Shown here: one piece after another, positions 57,246-64,000 of the stretch
Layout of the letters: every line of letters starts with the position of its first letter
Numbering within the stretch: the stretch's first letter is position 1
Assembly (NCBI RefSeq): GCF_024868665.1
Contig: NC_079902.1
Location: 19,880,772-19,944,771 of the forward strand
DNA length: 64,000 bases
From: Triplophysa rosa
Taxonomy: Eukaryota > Chordata > Actinopteri > Cypriniformes > Nemacheilidae
Direction of reading: 5' to 3'
The notes under the pieces: model-generated
Database searches by the model: none
What the model was told of the DNA's origin: nothing
What the model saw: only the letters and a program-made list of their open reading frames with translations
Program-made: the position numbers and the translations under genes

Positions 57246-60200
57246 ACACAAGAGTAAGGTATATTTGTGAACTACCCATATATAGACCAGAAAATATATT
57301 TAAAACAGTATCAAATTATGAAGTTAAAATTAAATCTCAAATAGAAGTAAATAAAGAAAATAAAAAAGTGTAAAGAAAGAAATTAAATTATTGCTATATA
57401 AAAATAATAAAATGACAGAAGCACATATACATTATATATACACATATACAAATTCAATAATAGCAATTTAAAAAAATATTAAAATACTAATAAACTCCAA
57501 AGAAAAACTGTAAACGCAATTATATCTATAATAATAGCAGTTATAAATACTGAACATGTCAACCTGACATTTCCCATCACATTGAAACCGACTGCTTGAT
57601 GTATAAATCATTATTGCATGTATATGCTTAACTTTGTGAATCAGAGTAAGGAAACAGTTTTCAACCCTGCCCTTTTTGCTCAGTATTCAATTTTTAATTA
57701 AACACAGGTAAAGACCGCATCTTTAAATATAAAAATATAAGGTTAACGAATTCTGGTAAACTGGCACACGTTTTGGGACAGCCATCTCAATGTATCATAA
57801 GTGTCCCAGGTTACCTAAATTCACCATAGATCTTATACCATAAATACTTTTTACAGTTTTGGGAAAAACGAGAGATTGATCACAACTTACAGCACGTCTG
57901 TGAGAAGATAAAACACTGTGGCATCAGGTCAATACACACTTGATTATATTGATTATACAATACAATAAAGTAACATTCCTCAACCCTGCTTGTTTAACAC
58001 AGTGAACGAGATCATTTCCACCATACTTTCCAACATATCTAGACAAATAAAATCTCTGTGTGCCACATATTTCAAACAGCTGACTTAGAAGAAAGCATCT
58101 TTACATCCACAATGAATAAACTGCATTGAACATTTCCCCATTCTGTTCCACACACGTCGTAGTTTGTGCCGAAGTTAAATTCTTTATTCATGAGAGCATA
58201 TTCCAGCCACGCAACGCTTCAAATTAAAGTCATTCTGTAAGAGCTGATTGATGCGCTTCCTACGCTTATGTTGTTATAGGGTTTAATATATTCATCACTC
58301 TGTTTCACTCATTTCATATGCATGCACACATCCTGACACACACACAAAGAACAATAACAAGAAAACGACTGCCCGTCCAGGCTGAACGTTCCACTCATGG
58401 ATCAATGCACAAATGAAGTAAACATTACATAATGGTAACCATTTGAATCTGAAATCTGACATTACGCGAAACTAATATTTAATGGATACATCCTCGTGCA
58501 GACTCCGATAATGCAATCTGTCATCCCCGAACATTACATCAGCGGCAAAACGTATTTATGAGATCAAGATATTTTTGTCAGAGACACACAAGTGTGTCAG
58601 CGCGATAAAATGGCATTTTTAATGCAAGCGCAAAGACACAATTCATAATGTTAAAAAGTGAATAATGAATCAGAGCGAGCAAATTCATTTCAATAAACTG
58701 CATGAAAAGACACAATAAACTGAATGCCAACAGTAAACAGTCTGCATCTCTTCAATTATGGGTTGTGAAGCTGCTGACCACCGGCCAATCCAAACCAGAC
58801 CGCTAAGCACCAATGAGACCCAGATAATCGGGTCCCAGCTGTGACCAAATCCCGATGTCCAAAACCCATACTGACCACCGGCATCGACAGATCACTCCCT
58901 TTTCTAATCTGATACACAACACAACACTGGCATTTGGCTTCACAGGCGAAATCTGCTGATAGCTGGAGCCAAACATGAAAGCTCTATCAGTTAAACTGAA
59001 ATAAGGAGACAGACTGTAAACATGGTCTGGCAGCCGTTTGTATGCCGAACGACACCGCACACAATTGGCTTAGAAGGTCATGTAAGGTTTCTCTCCAAAG
59101 CTCGCCTGGCCTTTCTGAACCAATTAATGCACTTTATCAGTTCTCTGTCTCTAAAGCAACGCATCGTAACACAATCGCCGGCCGTAATTTCCCTTCACAA
59201 TGATGAACGGCGGCTGTAATGCGTTTTATGATGTCATCAACGCTTACAATGTCTTCAGAAATTAATTTGATGAAAATGTCTATACGGACTATTAAGCCAT
59301 TTCATGTGTCAGTAACTTAACAACATGAGTGCGGCGATGACGGTCGCTACAGCGTGTTGGTCCATTGATGTGCGTTTGAAAGGAAATCATTTTTCTCAAG
59401 TCCATTTGTCATCTGGTGAGGTTCTGTCTGGTTCACATATTCAATAATATTGAAAAAGGTAATGGATTTGTCAAAGAAACGTGATCATTTAGTATGATTT
59501 TTGTTTATTGATTAACCATGCAAGTTTACTAACACCATCACAATGCAAAGCTGGTCAAGAAGGATGTGTTCCTGCGGTCTAAATCAGCTGGACCGAGCAC
59601 ATCAAAATAAAGTGAACACAAAGGTCTCAAAACATTGAAAAAGAAAAATGCACTTCTTTTCAAGCATGAAATGGATTTCGGTGAACTGTAGGTCAGCGAT
59701 GGGCTCCTGTTCAAATGTATGGAAATAAAACAAACAACAACCGAACTTCAAATCAACATTTAGTCATGCCTATACAGTGATATACCTACAATCTACAAAA
59801 AAGCCATCGTTTTCACGGTCCTGATGGTTGATAAAAGATATTGGTCTATGCGCAGCACCGGCTAGACAGGAAATAGCCTTGTCTGACGCACGGTAAAGCC
59901 CTAGACTGACTGATGCCTGTTTACCAGCAGACAACAAATATTTGCTCTGCTATGAGTTTAGGTTTAGCGAAAATCTTTTTCAGGTCTGGCCTCTCTCCTC
60001 TTCCCTGGACAGCCCCGGTAAGAAGCATCGATTCACGCCGCAGACTACATACATATCGGTGAGGTGCCACATTCAATATTCTATTTGTTTACCATCAAAC
60101 GCTACGTACGTTTCAAAACAAAGCACCTTTACTTCAAGCAAAAGGGTAAAAGCCTTAAGGGAGGGAGTTCATGGGTCAAACTGTCATGAGTTTGTACAGT

Positions 60201-60372
60201 TGAAGTTCCTGGATGCTTCACATAAATGTGCAGAGCACTTTGCAACAGAGAATGCATAGCGAATGTTTATTATGCAAATGGCGTTTACATTGACCGCTGG
60301 GGTCAACTTTTTCTCTGGCTATTAAACATACATATTAGTCAATGACGACAAGCTTCAAGCAAGGCTGATTTA

Positions 60373-60694
60373 AAGGGTATTTCACTCAAAAGTGAAAATT
60401 CTGTCATCATTACCCACCCTCACGTTGTTCCAAACATTTATCATTTTTGTTGTTCAACTGAACACAAAAAAATACACTTGGAAGAATGGTTGTAACCAAA
60501 CAGTTCTGGGTCACTATTGACAACCATAGAAAAAAAACTACAATAGTAGTCAATAGTGACCCAGAACTTTTGGGTTTCCCACATTTTTCAATATATTTTC
60601 TTCTGTGAAAAAGACAAATAACGATGTAATAAAAATATAAAATAATGAGTAAACGATGACAAAATTTTCATTTTTGGGTGAACGATCCCTTTAA
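60373..60694. mobile_element. Hairpin MITE (TTCACCCAAAA family), long-stem copy
   Basis: The ends AAAGGGTATTTCACTCAAAA, GTGAAAATTCTGTCATCATT and the complement of GGGTGAACGATCCCTTTAAA enclose a central perfect 20-bp stem: AGTTCTGGGTCACTATTGAC at 60502-60521 against 60549-60568. The family matches 11045, 12431 and 27193. Confidence 0.85.
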
Positions 60695-61781
60695 AATGAC
60701 TATCATATGGGTTTAGTAATGGATTTGCTGCTTTTTTTCATACTGGGTCTCTCTCTCCCTTTAAAGCAATGCAGATCCATTATGTTGGTTTTGATTTACC
60801 CATCAAACCAATCCACTCATTAAGCACATTTGAATCTGTTAATAGATACAATCTGTAATCATCAAAACAGCACCAGCAGTAATTGGCTTGCTCAACATAC
60901 AAATCAGGTATTAACTGATCCTTGTACACAGTGAAAGAGGTCACTATAACATATATTATTACCATTTAGATGTGGAAGAGAAAATTCAACAGTTATATGG
61001 ATCGAAGCTGCCTGTTGTATTGCTTTAATAAAGCCCTTTAAATGGGTCATGTTGTTGATTATCGTTTAATTCTCTCTTTATTGTGCTTGCAAAACAGTTG
61101 TTATTTTGTTTTTATGAACATTTATGACCCTTTGTAAGGTTAACCCAAATCAAACACACCTGAACCAGCTAAAAAAGGTCTTCAGGATAGCTTAAAAATG
61201 ACAAGCAAAATGATAGAACAAGGCTGGACCTAAACTCCTCAGGACAGCCCCCCCTCCAAAACTATAGAGTCTCACACCTGTGCTCTAAAAACTCAACTCG
61301 TTTTCAATAGTGGTTTGTTATCACCTATAAAAATGTGTTCAATAATAAAGAGCCTTCACACTTCCAACCGTCACTTTAAGTAAAATGTCACACCACATTT
61401 ACTCTAGCCCTGTGAAAACTCCCAAAATATCATCACAGTCTTTGTTTAAACTAATTTAATACCTCCAGGATCTCTGATCGGTCAATGGTTCGCATCAGAA
61501 AAAGCGCGAAATGTCACATTTAAAACTATGTCAAGAGTGATTTGGGGTTTAAATGTGTATGCAAGTTCATTTTTCAAACAGCTGCTGGGGAAAATGCTAC
61601 ACATTTAAAGTGTGAATCCCTTAATGAGTATTCTGTGCTGTGAAACAGATGTCTCGAAATTTTAGATTTCATTTAGCTTTTTATTGCCTATCATCTTTTT
61701 TCTGCCGTCTCCCACCTCCCCGTGAAGGGCCTGAAAGAGGCTGTGTCGAAGAATGTCGGAGTCAAACAAACCTTTACAACC

Positions 61782-62141
61782 TTAAAGGTGCAGTGTGTAA
61801 TTTTTTGGAGGGTCTTTTTATATATATTTATAATATAATACACATAACTATGTCTTCAGAGTACATAATGAAGCGTTAGGATTTTAATATCTTAGAATGA
61901 GCTGTTTCCATCTACATACACTGCGGGTCCCCTTGCTTGGAATTCGCCACATTATTTCTACATCCCTAAACATACAAACTGCTCTACAGAGCGTGTTTCG
62001 TAAATACGTTATCTCCTTCGGGAAAGAAGCAATAACGTAATCTTTGTTCTGTGTCAGCTGCCGCAGTGCTTCGAAAGGGAGGGGTGTAGTGGCCACTACT
62101 CACCACTAGATGCCGCTAAATTTCATACACTGAACCTTTAA
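61782..62141 (+). mobile_element. TTAA-ended MITE, family M1 copy 3
   Basis: 360 bp, starting TTAAAGGTGCAGTGTGTAAT and ending CATACACTGAACCTTTAA. It shares CATAACTATGTCTTCAGAGT and ACCACTAGATGCCGCTAAAT with copy 1 in the same orientation. Confidence 0.8.
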
Positions 62142-64000
62142 GTGAGACTACAATGGTTCTGTAACATTTAAAGACCGTGATACTTAAAGGCTATTTATAA
62201 TCGTTTCATGCAATATGCAATATGTAAAATATTTAATATGCACTTTAATGTTACTTTATATTACAGTGCCTTCCACATCAGATAGATAACGAAAAAAGAA
62301 GAACATAAATTCAAGACAAGATTAGTGTGCAACTAAAAAAAGACCAAAAGAACCGGTCTCAGTCAATCTGCTCCTCTTACACGCGCAGACAGGAACCAAT
62401 ACGTTTTATCTAGTTTCTTATCCAGATACGTCCAATCAATATCCAGGGTCTCTCGAATGTTCCTCAAAAAGAACAAAGACTGTTTTCCACTGATTCAACA
62501 TCAGACGTTAAACCTAAAAGTGCTTCAAACTTTACCTTTAAATATATGCTAATGGTGGTGATTGTTAGCTACGCGTCTGGTAATTGACACTTTGCGAAGA
62601 AATTGCATGCAGCGAGAGTGAATGTAAATGATTTCCCTTTTTTGGTTGCCATTAGCTCCCCAATTTTTTCTCAGACTAACTTTAAAATGAGACTGGGAAA
62701 CAATACAGGATCATTTGCCAAACAGTGTCCTCTAAAGCTGTCTTTCTTTAAGCTTGTGATACCTGGGGACCTAAAAGCTGTTAAAATGTGTCTGTTACTC
62801 AGTGCTAATGAAGCAGGATATTTTATTTAGTTTGGGTTCTTAAGTTCATTCGAAACAGCCACTTGAATGGAGACAGGATTGTAGAAAACAGCTTCCACAA
62901 GTCAATTATCTGAACGAGGGTCAACAAAACGTTGTTGATGTAACATCTGAGTGAATGATGTAACAGCACTAGATTCTGACATGTGTTGAACAGCCTCAGG
63001 GAGGGATGTAAAGACTCGTATACATTTGCAAAACTATCATTTACTATAAAATATGTGACTCAGTCTGTAAAAACCCACGTCGTTTTTTGGGTGATTACTG
63101 TTTTCTACATAACGTCATCCAACATAATGTAAAGAACATTTAAATATAACCTTGATATCTAATATTGATTGAGTAAAGTCATGTCAAATATTAAAACCAT
63201 AATGAAATTAATGGTTAAAATCAAACTTTGATGCTTATGTCACATTTACCTCGCATTAAAAAATAACATAAAATGTCTATACAGAGTAACATGTTTTTAT
63301 GTTTTTATCCCGATTACCTGCATTTTATTGCATTGAACATTAAAAAATAAAGAAAACACGAAATGAAAGTTTTAAATTACACGTAGACATGTCCCAAATA
63401 CTCTTTTCAAGGCTGATGTCAACATTTCTTCAAGCTTAATCATCTCCTTACACTGTCAATTTAAAAATAAAATAGATCCAATTTGTAAGTGCACACAGAC
63501 ACTTAAAAAAGAAGTTGATAACAGCACATATAAAAAGCATTGAGTGAACTCTTTAAAATGGATGTGAACAGAATGAGTGTGAGAAAAGGAGGGGTTCTGT
63601 GGAAAAGAGTCAAATCATGAAACAATTTAAATGAACATTTTAATCCCTTATCTAATTAGGCCTTCCCAGCTTTCCTCGAGATATAAAGGAATTTAGCCCA
63701 ATGCACGGCGCAGTTTTATTTCCAATGCGGTCCTCACAAACACCACAGAAACAAATGTTTATCTGCAGAAATGTTGAATAAACACAAACGGCTAAACAAC
63801 GGATTTCAGCCTTTTTGGTACGCACATAAATATCGCGTGTGTGAGAGAATTATCACAATAATTAGCTAATACGATGTCTGGAGAACGTTCTTATTAGGCT
63901 TCTTGGCGGCTACACCAAACAAAAAGCAGAGGGACCCGCACGCAACTTGTCAACTTGTTCACCTGAAAAGCGCATCCTCCTCCGCACGCGGGCCCGGCTG

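Larger units (their letters stand above)
52344..64000 (-). other. First intron (part), upstream of the Ig1 exon
   Basis: 11.7 kb with no recognisable signal-peptide exon on the minus strand. It contains a relatively G+C-rich block (53041-53400), a nested MITE and solo LTR (53859-55000), a SINE (55505-55865), a GA microsatellite (57025-57070), a diverged repeat (57071-57245), a hairpin MITE (60373-60694) and a TTAA MITE (61782-62141). 57300-60300 and 62150-64000 show no feature I can name. Confidence 0.65.

Noticed and set aside
52344..64000. Search for exon 1 (signal peptide) of the UNC5 gene
   Set aside because: No minus-strand open frame starting with a clear signal peptide and ending in a phase-1 donor was recognised. 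UNC5 first introns are normally very long, so exon 1 is probably beyond the window.

Overview
The window is vertebrate intronic DNA, most likely from a cyprinid-type teleost. It holds six consecutive coding exons of one netrin-receptor gene, all on the minus strand. Evidence for a fish: very large introns, high A+T, a dense load of palindromic MITEs whose ends resemble AGTTCACCCAAAAATGAAAA, tRNA-type SINEs with the tail TTTGGATAAAAGCGTCTGCT, a DIRS retroelement and a solo LTR. I see no bacterial, plasmid or prophage features.

The gene is an UNC5 family member, and the sequence fits UNC5A (unc5a) best. In transcript order the exons are 52122-52343 (mature N-terminus and first half of Ig1), 33066-33209 (second half of Ig1), 23089-23192 (first half of Ig2), 20981-21161 (second half of Ig2), 17982-18149 (thrombospondin repeat 1) and 8308-8472 (thrombospondin repeat 2). 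All six have AG/GT borders and compatible phases, and they join into 328 uninterrupted codons of the netrin-binding ectodomain. Exon 1 (signal peptide) should lie beyond position 64000. The transmembrane, ZU5, UPA and death-domain exons should lie below position 1. Neither end was recognised inside the window.

Everything else is intron or transposon. 1-8307 holds microsatellites, a repeat pair, one copy of a THAP-fragment repeat and one TTAA-type MITE. 8473-17981 holds palindromic MITEs, a hAT-like element with 8-bp target duplications and an unassigned open segment with a good splice acceptor. 18150-23088 holds two MITEs. 23193-33065 is the most complex part: a 1.35-kb palindrome whose two arms each carry a THAP-like half exon, and a 3.3-kb DIRS-type tyrosine-recombinase retroelement inserted in a palindromic MITE. 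33210-52121 holds further MITEs, a tandemly duplicated retroposon tail and candidate regulatory DNA. 52344-64000 holds a 570-bp solo LTR with a 5-bp target duplication nested in a MITE, a SINE and two more MITEs.

The only functional genic content I can support is the UNC5 receptor. The transposon-derived reading frames all look broken or fragmentary. Limits: exon assignments come from reading the translations and splice sites by eye; repeat borders are approximate unless a target duplication is cited; element class names rest on structure, not on a database search.
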